Assembly (NCBI RefSeq): GCF_024609785.1
Contig: NZ_JANHJQ010000035.1
Span: 1 to 41,682, forward strand
Direction of reading: 5' to 3'
Source: Pseudalkalibacillus decolorationis
GTDB lineage: Bacteria; Bacillota; Bacilli; Bacillales; Fictibacillaceae
Length of the DNA: 41,682 bases
Shown: positions 35,242-41,682 of the stretch, piece by piece
Numbering within the stretch: the stretch's first letter is position 1
How the letters are laid out: every line of letters begins with the position of its first letter
Program-made: the position numbers and the translations under genes
The notes under the pieces: generated by a model
Told to the model about the DNA's origin: nothing
The model's database searches: none
The model's input: only the letters and a program-made list of their open reading frames with translations

Positions 35242-35313
35242 TACCCCTCCTTGTAATTAAAAATCTAACTTTATTATATATCAAATAATTATATCAAAAA
35301 TTAAGGTAGTTTC

Positions 35314-35368
35314 AAAAAGGAATATTTTAAACTTTTATTTTAATGAATGGTTGAATATATTCCTTTTT
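35314..35368. promoter_or_regulatory. Candidate RpiR operator, 12-bp inverted repeat
   Basis: AAAAAGGAATAT (35314-35325) and its exact reverse complement (35357-35368) lie 31 bases apart in the regulator/ornithine-cyclodeaminase intergenic region. The half-site recurs at 39464-39476 before the transporter gene. Binding by the divergent RpiR protein is inferred. Confidence 0.55.
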
Positions 35369-35429
35369 TGGTCTATTCTTAAAATTGTAAATTGAAATAA
35401 AATTCAAAATAAAAATTGGAGGCAAATCA

Positions 35430-36470
35430 ATGAGTAACAATGGAGAGGTAGAAGTATTATGGTTGTCACAGGAAGAATGTATCCAAGGTGGAGCAAAGGA
35501 CATGGATATGATACTTGAATACGTGGAAAAAGTTAATTTGTGGTTAGCTCAAGATAAAGTTGTAGAACCTGAGCTTTTGCATCTATTATGGGAAAAAGGT
35601 AATTATTCAGGGCAACGAATTGGTGTTCACGCAGCACTTATTCGCTCAGAAGAAATGCAAGTGGCTGCAGTCAAAGGGATTCCTAGTAACCCATTAAATC
35701 CAATTAAACGGAACTCTCCAAGATCAAACGGGTTGATTATTCTTTATTCAGAAGAGACAGGGTATCCGTTTGCGGTTATGGATGACACGATTGTAAGCGC
35801 CCTCAGAACAGGGGCATCGAGTGCGTTAGGTGCAAAATATTGCGCTAGACCAGATTCAGAAATTCTTGGATTAGTGGGTTGTGGGGTTATCCAAAATGCA
35901 CACATTGAAGCGACAAGTAAAGTAATGCACAACATTCATACTGTACGACTGTATGATATTAACCCTGATAAAGCACGTGAATTTGCTGCTAAATGGGCAC
36001 ATCTGGGATATAAGTTTGAAATTTGCACAAGTATTGAAGAAGCAGTCGCACAATCAGATATCGTCTATACAGCAACAAATGTTAATTTAGGTAGTGAGTA
36101 CATTCCTAAAGAGTGGATCAAAAAAGGATCATTTCATTCTGGTGTGTCGATGTGGGATCACAAAGATGAAGCAATTCTTGAAGGCTTTAACAAGTATTGT
36201 ATGGATTATAAACTTCGTCTTCAAGATGACAAATATCCGTTATCCGAATTAACAAAATCGGGAAAGATTCAGTCGGAAAATATTATCGAGTTAGGCCAAA
36301 TCATTACTGGAAATAAAACAATACGTGAAAGTGAAAATGACAGCGTTTTCTTTGTGACGCTAGGCATTTGTGCAACAGATACAGCAAACTCTTATCGTAT
36401 TTATGAAAATGCGAAGGCAAAAGGGCTAGGAACTAAAGTGAAACTTTGGTCGGAACCAGCACTAGTATAA
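35430..36470 (+). CDS. Ornithine cyclodeaminase/mu-crystallin family protein
   Basis: A 346-residue NAD(P)-binding protein. SALRTGASSALGAKYCARPD is the family motif, and the dinucleotide site GLVGCGVIQNAHIEA begins at G147. Candidate catalytic residues are K82 in AAVKGIP and D243 in SMWDHKDE. Family members include ornithine cyclodeaminase (ornithine to proline), pyrroline-2-carboxylate/ketimine reductases, alanine dehydrogenases and EutC-like proteins, so the exact reaction is open. ATTGGAGG precedes the ATG. As first gene of the cluster beside P5C dehydrogenase it suggests imino-acid or proline chemistry. Confidence 0.85.
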   Translation: MSNNGEVEVLWLSQEECIQGGAKDMDMILEYVEKVNLWLAQDKVVEPELLHLLWEKGNYSGQRIGVHAALIRSEEMQVAAVKGIPSNPLNPIKRNSPRSNGLIILYSEETGYPFAVMDDTIVSALRTGASSALGAKYCARPDSEILGLVGCGVIQNAHIEATSKVMHNIHTVRLYDINPDKAREFAAKWAHLGYKFEICTSIEEAVAQSDIVYTATNVNLGSEYIPKEWIKKGSFHSGVSMWDHKDEAILEGFNKYCMDYKLRLQDDKYPLSELTKSGKIQSENIIELGQIITGNKTIRESENDSVFFVTLGICATDTANSYRIYENAKAKGLGTKVKLWSEPALV

Positions 36471-36503
36471 CTACAATAATACTCAGATTAATAGTTACAT
36501 TGG

Positions 36504-36536
36504 AGTAGGAGAGGAGCTAAAAAGCTCCTCCTTCTC
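36504..36536 (+). other. Hairpin between ornithine-cyclodeaminase-family and aldehyde dehydrogenase genes
   Basis: GAGGAGCT pairs with AGCTCCTC over AAAA, flanked by GGA/TCC-rich arms. There is no T-tract, so it is more likely an mRNA processing or stability element than a terminator. Confidence 0.5.
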
Positions 36537-36562
36537 CATGTTTCAATGAAGGAGGTTTATCA

Positions 36563-38110
36563 TTGGCTATACATCCATTTAAAAATGAAAAGTCTGATGA
36601 TTGGGAAAAAGGGGAGAGAAATGCCGAACTACAGCAAGCGTTAGCTTCCATTCGCGAACAATTTTCTACTAATTATCCTTTATATATAAACGGGGAAGAG
36701 ATCTATACCGAGAAAACAGTGCCTTCTTACAATCCTAGTAACCATGAGCAAGTTCTCGGCTATGTAAGTCAGGCAAGAAAACATGATGTGGGAAAAGCCA
36801 TTGATGCTGCAGAAAAGGCATTTGAAGATTGGCGATTACGATCCTTTAAAGACCGGGCGATGTATTTATTAAAAGCTGCGGAAATTATGAGAAGAAGAAA
36901 AGCAGAGCTTGTCGCATGGCAAATATATGAGGTTGGTAAAAATTATTATGAAGCAGATGGTGAGATTCTTGAAGCAATTGATTTCTTAGAAATGTATGCA
37001 AGAAAAGCTATTGCTTTAGGAGAGGAACAATGTGTTAATACATCACCTGGGATTGAAAATCGTTTAGAGTATCTTCCGCTTGGTATTGGTGTTATCATAC
37101 CACCTTGGAATTTCCCGTTAGCGATTTTAACTGGCATGACAGCTTCGGCAATTGTAACAGGAAATACGGTTTTAATAAAACCATCGATCGTTACACCAAT
37201 TACAGGATATAAATTTATGGAAATTATGCAAGAGCTTCACCTTCCAGATGGTGTTGTAAACTTTGTTCCAGGTTCTTCACGTGAAATAGGTGATTTTATG
37301 GTAGGACACAAAGATGTTAATTTCATTTCGTTTACTGGGTCCAAAGAAGTTGGATTGCATATCGATGAAATCGCCCATCAACGCACCAAAGGACAACGCT
37401 GGATTAAACGCGTTGTATCTGAAATGGGTGGAAAAAATGGGGTTGTTGTAGATGAAACAGCAGACCTCGATGCAGCTGCTGAAGCAATTGTCACATCCGC
37501 ATTTAGATTTCAAGGGCAAAAATGTTCTGCGGGTTCACGAGCGATTATTCATGAGGAAGTATACGGTGCTCTAATTGAAAAAATTGTAGAACGTACTGCA
37601 ACGTTAAAGGTTGGAAATACGTTAGAAAATCCTGATTTAGGTCCGGTTATTGATGAAAAGGCTTACAATAATATCGTTAATTATATAGAACTTGGAAAAA
37701 AAGAGGCATCTCTTGCACTGGGTGGCTCGAGTGATAATGGTGTTGGATACTATATAGAACCAACTATTTTCAAAGATGTAGCCCCCGAATCTAGGATTAT
37801 GAGGGAAGAAATTTTTGGTCCAGTATTGGCTATTTGTAAAGTGTCTAACTTTGAAGAAGGGATTCGTGTGTATAACGATACTGAGTATGGGCTAACAGGT
37901 GCTTTATTTACGAAAGATCGAGAACGGATGGCATATGCTCGGATGCATATGAGGTGCGGAAATTTATTCTTTAATAGTAAATGTACGGGTGCGATCGTAG
38001 GAGTTCAGCCTTTTGGAGGGTATTACATGTCAGGTACGGGTGCAAAAACTGGTACAGGCGAGTATTTGCTAAACTTTGTTCAAGCGAAAACAACATCAGA
38101 AAAATTATAA
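36563..38110 (+). CDS. rocA: 1-pyrroline-5-carboxylate dehydrogenase (RocA-like aldehyde dehydrogenase)
   Basis: A 515-residue NAD-dependent dehydrogenase, the exact usual RocA length. The catalytic cysteine is C321 in GQKCSAGSR and the general base is E287 in EMGGKN. PPWNFPLAI and FTGSKEVG form the cofactor site. The ending QAKTTSEKL is typical of RocA/PruA. It oxidises P5C (glutamate semialdehyde) to glutamate. The start is TTG 36563 with AAGGAGG seven bases upstream. Standing between an ornithine-cyclodeaminase-family gene and a Rieske oxygenase gene, it probably ends a dedicated catabolic route rather than the arginine (Roc) route; no rocD or rocF is near. Confidence 0.88.
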   Translation: MAIHPFKNEKSDDWEKGERNAELQQALASIREQFSTNYPLYINGEEIYTEKTVPSYNPSNHEQVLGYVSQARKHDVGKAIDAAEKAFEDWRLRSFKDRAMYLLKAAEIMRRRKAELVAWQIYEVGKNYYEADGEILEAIDFLEMYARKAIALGEEQCVNTSPGIENRLEYLPLGIGVIIPPWNFPLAILTGMTASAIVTGNTVLIKPSIVTPITGYKFMEIMQELHLPDGVVNFVPGSSREIGDFMVGHKDVNFISFTGSKEVGLHIDEIAHQRTKGQRWIKRVVSEMGGKNGVVVDETADLDAAAEAIVTSAFRFQGQKCSAGSRAIIHEEVYGALIEKIVERTATLKVGNTLENPDLGPVIDEKAYNNIVNYIELGKKEASLALGGSSDNGVGYYIEPTIFKDVAPESRIMREEIFGPVLAICKVSNFEEGIRVYNDTEYGLTGALFTKDRERMAYARMHMRCGNLFFNSKCTGAIVGVQPFGGYYMSGTGAKTGTGEYLLNFVQAKTTSEKL

Positions 38111-38144
38111 TTTTATTTAAAAAATTTTAAAAGGAGGGTTTTAG

Positions 38145-39299
38145 ATGAAGGTATTAGAAGGAGGATGGCCACCGGAAGCGAAGTTTGAACCAACATTCAG
38201 AGGCGAGGAATATTATGACCTGGCTCATTTTGAAAAAGAATTAGAAAAAGTTTGGTTTAAAACATGGTTATGTGCTGGGCGTGAAGAAGAGATTCCGAAC
38301 AAAGGCGACTATTTTACGGTTAAAATCGGTAATGAAAACTTAATTTGTATAAGAGCGATTAATGGTTCTGTAAGCACTTTTTATAATGTATGTCAACATC
38401 GAGGTGCTGTACTCTGTGAGGAGGAAAAAGGAAATTTTAAAAATGGGTTTATGACGTGCTTCTATCATAGCTGGACATACAGCAGTAACAACGGCGATTT
38501 ACTAGGAACACCGAATATTCCTGACAAAGATTCAAGCTTCAGGAAGTGTGACCATTCCCTTCATACAGTAAAAACAGAAACTTGGGACGGGTATATTTGG
38601 ATTAATATGGATCCTGATGCTCCGTCGTTAAAAGAGAGCTTTAAGCTACCAGAATCTTGGGCTCTTTACCAAAACTATCAAATGAATGAATTAAAGCTGG
38701 GAGCAGAAACAACTTATCATGTTAAGGCAAATTGGAAGCTTCTAATGGAGAACGCTTCAGAATGTTATCATTGTGGAAATATTCACCCAGGTCTGGGAAA
38801 CGCAACACCGCCGAATCAGCCAAGGGTTTGGATCGACCCTAGCATACCTGGGACGAAAGTAATTAAGCACGTTGGTGGAATGGCCTTACGAGATGGCTTT
38901 GATCGTGTAAACTTAGATGGTAAAGCATACCGTTCAAACTTTGAAGGTATTAGTGAAGACGATCAACGAAAAATTTATTACCTTCATATTTATCCCCATG
39001 CCTACATTTGTATGGCTAGTGACTATGTGTTTATTACAACAATGTGGCCGATTAAGCCAGATGAAACATTAGTAAAGGCATATTGGCTATTTGACCCTAT
39101 GGTCCTTGCAAGTGAAAGCCCATCGATCCAAGATGCGATAGATGTATGGGATATTACTAGCAAAGAAGACTGGAGAGCTGCGGAACTTGCTCAAATCGGT
39201 AATCAATCAAGAATGTATAAAAAAGGTGGCGTATACACGCCAATCGATTGGCGTGTAGCTAATTTTAAAAAATATGTATACTCCGAGTTAGAAAACTAA
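38145..39299 (+). CDS. Rieske non-heme iron oxygenase, alpha subunit (quaternary-amine type)
   Basis: A 384-residue oxygenase. The Rieske [2Fe-2S] site is C83-x-H85 and C105-x2-H108. The mononuclear iron site is H209 and H214 in ENASECYHCGNIHP, with a probable Asp ligand later (D342 region). The bridging residue is E206 rather than Asp. This E-x2-H-x4-H spacing matches carnitine oxygenase CntA (E205, H208, H213). Related enzymes demethylate glycine betaine or proline betaine. AAGGAGG precedes the ATG. No ferredoxin reductase gene is in the window. Substrate inferred only from context. Confidence 0.85.
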   Translation: MKVLEGGWPPEAKFEPTFRGEEYYDLAHFEKELEKVWFKTWLCAGREEEIPNKGDYFTVKIGNENLICIRAINGSVSTFYNVCQHRGAVLCEEEKGNFKNGFMTCFYHSWTYSSNNGDLLGTPNIPDKDSSFRKCDHSLHTVKTETWDGYIWINMDPDAPSLKESFKLPESWALYQNYQMNELKLGAETTYHVKANWKLLMENASECYHCGNIHPGLGNATPPNQPRVWIDPSIPGTKVIKHVGGMALRDGFDRVNLDGKAYRSNFEGISEDDQRKIYYLHIYPHAYICMASDYVFITTMWPIKPDETLVKAYWLFDPMVLASESPSIQDAIDVWDITSKEDWRAAELAQIGNQSRMYKKGGVYTPIDWRVANFKKYVYSELEN

Positions 39300-39352
39300 A
39301 ATTTCCTCATATGAAGAATACTTCTTATGAACCCAGGACTCTGATATGTAAC

Positions 39353-39396
39353 TGGCCTGACTATATATGACTGATTTATAATCGGGCCAATTTTTT
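39353..39396 (+). terminator. Intrinsic terminator after the Rieske oxygenase gene
   Basis: TGGCCTGA (39353-39360) pairs with TCGGGCCA (39382-39389; one G-T pair), followed by ATTTTTTCT. It ends the three-gene catabolic transcript. Confidence 0.8.
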
Positions 39397-39429
39397 CTAT
39401 GGTAATGAATAGGGAAAAATCGATTTCTA

Positions 39430-39476
39430 TTTTTGGAATATTCCCCCTAATCAAAAAAGATCCAAAAGGAATATTT
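39430..39476 (+). promoter_or_regulatory. Candidate RpiR half-sites upstream of the transporter gene
   Basis: GGAATATTCC (39435-39444) is a perfect palindrome, and AAAAGGAATATTT (39464-39476) repeats the half-site of the 35314-35368 inverted repeat. Both are in the intergenic region before the BCCT gene. Confidence 0.45.
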
Positions 39477-39594
39477 GATATCCTCATTTAAATAAATAAT
39501 TTTGCAGATAGGTTACTGAAGTAAATAGGTTTCTTGAAACTCTTTGAAGCAAATGTGAACATTGGGTGGATTCAGTAAGAATAAATCGTGTGTT

Positions 39595-39609
39595 TTGTAA
39601 GCGTTACCA
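39595..39609 (+). promoter_or_regulatory. Catabolite-responsive element (cre box)
   Basis: TTGTAAGCGTTACCA fits the Bacillus CcpA consensus WTGNAANCGNWNNCW at every position. It lies about 100 bases upstream of the BCCT start, suggesting repression when a preferred carbon source is present. No convincing promoter pair was identified in the rest of this 411-base gap. Confidence 0.7.
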
Positions 39610-39710
39610 TAAACAAGCCGATTTATATTTTTCTGTATTAAAGGCAGAGAGCGAAATAATATTATACGGTTAGGTCTTTTTATCAAACGTATAATAGAGG
39701 AGGAAATTCA

Positions 39711-41273
39711 TTGTTAAATAATATCGTTTTAAAAGCTTCATTATTTTTGTGTCTGTTGTTCATAGGGATAGGTGTACTATTTACAGAGGCGTTGTCAACA
39801 AGTGCTTCTACTATATTAAATTTCCTTATTACGCACTTTGATTGGTTTTATCTTACTTCTGGAACGATTTTTGTCATACTCTGTTTATATTTAATGTTTT
39901 CGAAATATGGAAGCATTCGACTTGGGAAGAATACAGATCGGCCTGATTATAGTACAAAGTCTTGGATTGCCATGTTGTTTAGTGGAGGTATGGGGGTAGG
40001 GTTGGTATTCTGGGCAGTGGCAGAACCACTGTATCATTATGTAACTCCGCCCTATGGCGAAGGAGGAACAGCGGAAGCTGCACACATAGCAATGCAATAT
40101 ACCTTTTTCCACTGGGGAGTATTTCCTTGGGCCATCTTTGCTGTCATGGGATTAGGACTAGCATATTTTCAATTTAGAAAAGGGTTACCTGCTTCTATCA
40201 GTTCTTTATTTTATCCGGTGTTAGGAGATCGAATCTATTCTCCGATAGGTAAATCGATTGATATTTTAGCTGTATTTATTACAGCGATAGGTGTAGCTAG
40301 TACGTTAGGTTTAAGTACACTACAAATCAATGGTGGATTGAACTATTTATGGGGAGCACCAAATACGGTAATCACTCAAATCCTTATCATCGCAATAGCG
40401 ACTGCTTTCTTTTTAATATCGTCCTGTTCGGGGTTAGATAAAGGGATAAAGCTGCTGTCGAATGTAAATATGTTAATTGCATTTGCTCTTATGTTATCTA
40501 TCTTTTTACTTGGTCCAACAGCACAAATTTTACAAGTACTTGTCAGTACGACAGGGTCACACGTCCAAACGATGATTGACACGAGTGTTCGATTACAACC
40601 TTTCAATAGTGAAGAAAATGCTTGGGTTTCTAGTTGGACTGTATTTTACTGGGCTTGGTGGATGACATGGGCTCCATTTGTCGGATCATTCGTTGCTAGA
40701 ATTTCAAAAGGAAGAACAATTAAGGAATATGTATTAGGTGTATTACTAGTACCTACGTTTATTACTTTTATTTGGTTTTCCATTTTTGGAGGGGCTGCAC
40801 TACACCTCGTTCATGACTTAGGATTCACTGCTTTAGCAGATGATGTTCATTCTGATATTACTTTAGCGTTATTTTCATTTTTTAGTTACTTTCCGTTAAG
40901 TATGTTACTAAGCATTGCTGCTTTAATCCTTATTTTCACGTTCTTGATCACTTCAGCTGACTCTGCGACATTTGTGTTAGGAATGCTGAGTGATGGAGGA
41001 AATCTAAACCCTTCTAATCAAATAAAAATTATGTGGGGGCTAATTATTGCAGGATCGTCCATCGTCTTTTTATTAGCAGGAGGATTAGAAGCAGTCAAGA
41101 CGTTATCGATTGTTGTAGCATCGCCGTTCACTCTGCTTATGGTAATCATTTGTTACTCAATATTGAAAGCGTTGAAAAAGGATGGGTTTGAAACGTCGGA
41201 GGAATTGGAAGCAGAAAATGAATCAAACATTGATTCTATCCATTCTAATAGTTCAAAGAAAAAAAGTAGTTAA
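39711..41273 (+). CDS. BCCT-family betaine/carnitine/choline transporter
   Basis: A 520-residue membrane protein with twelve hydrophobic segments. The substrate-site tryptophan motif W314-A-W316-W317-M-T-W320 and the following APFVGSFVARISKGRTIKEY are the BCCT signature. GGMGVGLVFWAVAEPLYHY is the N-terminal family motif. It imports trimethylammonium or related compounds with sodium or protons. The short charged C-terminal tail, without a long BetP-like sensor domain, fits uptake for catabolism. The start is TTG 39711 with GAGGAGG seven bases upstream. It has its own promoter region, with a cre box and RpiR-like half-sites. Confidence 0.92.
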   Translation: MLNNIVLKASLFLCLLFIGIGVLFTEALSTSASTILNFLITHFDWFYLTSGTIFVILCLYLMFSKYGSIRLGKNTDRPDYSTKSWIAMLFSGGMGVGLVFWAVAEPLYHYVTPPYGEGGTAEAAHIAMQYTFFHWGVFPWAIFAVMGLGLAYFQFRKGLPASISSLFYPVLGDRIYSPIGKSIDILAVFITAIGVASTLGLSTLQINGGLNYLWGAPNTVITQILIIAIATAFFLISSCSGLDKGIKLLSNVNMLIAFALMLSIFLLGPTAQILQVLVSTTGSHVQTMIDTSVRLQPFNSEENAWVSSWTVFYWAWWMTWAPFVGSFVARISKGRTIKEYVLGVLLVPTFITFIWFSIFGGAALHLVHDLGFTALADDVHSDITLALFSFFSYFPLSMLLSIAALILIFTFLITSADSATFVLGMLSDGGNLNPSNQIKIMWGLIIAGSSIVFLLAGGLEAVKTLSIVVASPFTLLMVIICYSILKALKKDGFETSEELEAENESNIDSIHSNSSKKKSS

Positions 41274-41446
41274 AAATTATAGTATTTGTATCCAAAACAA
41301 AACAACAACAGTAACCAATTCAGGAATATATAATGGATTAAAATCGATTGGATTGATTGATAGATAAAAAAAACAGGAAGTTTTTATAAATTGGTTTGCC
41401 ATGCTTTTGGAGTTAACATAGCAACCCATATATTACAATCATTTTT
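41274..41446 (+). other. Gap after the BCCT gene
   Basis: AT-rich sequence with A-runs and no recognisable gene, repeat or promoter before the terminator at 41447. Confidence 0.4.
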
Positions 41447-41497
41447 AAAAAAGTTGATTTCTTCAAAACGAAAAACGAAAAGGAAATCAGCTTTTTT
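41447..41497 (+). terminator. Intrinsic terminator of the BCCT transcript
   Basis: AAAAAAGTTGATTTC (41447-41461) pairs with GAAATCAGCTTTTTT (41483-41497) with one G-T pair. Confidence 0.85.
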
Positions 41498-41499
41498 AA

Positions 41500-41515
41500 C
41501 ACGTTAAGAAAGCAT
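41500..41515 (+). repeat. Terminator-associated repeat motif, variant copy
   Basis: CACGTTAAGAAAGCAT directly follows the terminator T-tract, as in the other copies. The insertion sequence begins soon after and may have cut the repeat short. Confidence 0.6.
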
Positions 41516-41633
41516 TCCTGTAATAAAGCAAAATGAGGTTTGTACAAAAAAAGTCCCCTTGGTATGATACGAGGTGTCCGGAAAGCTAATCAGCGATAAA
41601 ACGGACCCTTAACTAAAACCAAGGAGGACATAC
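41516..41633 (+). ncRNA. Left-end noncoding region of an IS110-family element (leader/bridge RNA candidate)
   Basis: GTCCCCTTGGT (about 41553-41563) pairs with ACCAAGGAGGAC (about 41618-41629) as an 11-bp stem with one bulged A, and an inner GTCCG/CGGAC stem lies within. The outer stem covers the transposase ribosome binding site AAGGAGG. In IS110-type elements the region before the transposase encodes the bridge RNA. Its exact ends are not determined here. Confidence 0.5.
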
Positions 41634-41682
41634 ATGAATTATAAACAAAATCAAAAAATCTTACAACTGACAGAACAAACCG
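41634..41682 (+). CDS. IS110-family transposase, N-terminal end (partial)
   Basis: Sixteen codons (MNYKQNQKILQLTEQT) behind AAGGAGG are visible before the window ends. This N-terminus is typical of a group of IS110 transposases in Bacillaceae that continue with an Ile-Asp-Ile-Ala motif. IS110 enzymes are DEDD recombinases guided by an RNA from the element end. The call rests on a short stretch plus the structured noncoding leader. Confidence 0.6.
   Translation, partial: MNYKQNQKILQLTEQT

Noticed and set aside
35430-36470. Ectoine catabolism gene eutC
   Set aside because: The family includes EutC, but no eutB, eutD/doeA or eutE/doeB partners are present, and P5C dehydrogenase plus a Rieske oxygenase point elsewhere.
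41182-41367. Open frame at the end of the BCCT gene
   Set aside because: It overlaps the BCCT coding sequence in another frame and has no ribosome binding site.

Overview
The window is chromosomal DNA from a low-GC Gram-positive bacterium, most likely a Bacillaceae member. The evidence is the yneT-parE-parC gene order, strong AAGGAGG ribosome binding sites, several TTG starts, a TnrA-type nitrogen regulator with matching operators, a LexA/DinR-type box, a cre box, and intergenic repeats of a style common in Bacillus relatives. The genus cannot be fixed from the sequence alone. No tRNA, rRNA or CRISPR array was seen.

Layout. 1-213: 3' end of a group II intron (maturase C-terminus, domains V and VI). 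235-430: a nested intergenic repeat. 574-7737: housekeeping genes, namely an M32 carboxypeptidase, the CoA-binding protein YneT, and topoisomerase IV parE-parC behind a promoter with a LexA box in its spacer. 7977-16641: mixed accessory genes. These are a YeiH-type exporter divergent from a LysR regulator, a GNAT acetyltransferase, a VCBS-repeat protein, an SDR enzyme, two paralogous small membrane proteins, a DUF3892 protein, an FMN azoreductase, a decayed alpha/beta hydrolase and a class D beta-lactamase. 16930-17820: a 3-hydroxyisobutyrate dehydrogenase-family enzyme.

18060-30127 is a nitrogen-assimilation region. It holds an ammonium transporter followed by TrpD2-like, DUF294 nucleotidyltransferase and DEDDh exonuclease genes, then tnrA facing a nitrate assimilation cluster (SUMT, nitrate transporter, NirB-type and NirD-type nitrite reductase subunits, nitrate reductase). 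Three TnrA boxes lie about 50 bp upstream of predicted start points, and one of them is equidistant from the divergent tnrA and nas promoters. The transporter, the nitrite reductase large subunit and the nitrate reductase each carry one single-base frameshift. The pathway therefore looks recently inactivated, or the sequence has indel errors, or recoding occurs.

30593-34340: a class II aldolase-like gene, an IS3-family remnant, an orphan CuA-type lipoprotein, a nitronate monooxygenase-like gene and a decayed vanadium-haloperoxidase-like gene. 34345-41273: the most interesting block. An RpiR-type regulator with no usual start codon is divergent from an ornithine-cyclodeaminase-family gene, a RocA-like P5C dehydrogenase, a Rieske oxygenase with CntA-like active-site spacing and a BCCT transporter. 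I infer a catabolic pathway for a quaternary amine, proline betaine being one candidate, ending at glutamate. Shared AAAAGGAATATTT half-sites and a cre box suggest how it is controlled.

41516-41682: the left end of an IS110-family element whose leader can fold over its own ribosome binding site. A short repeat containing CACGTTAAGAAAGTATA recurs directly downstream of intrinsic terminators throughout the window.
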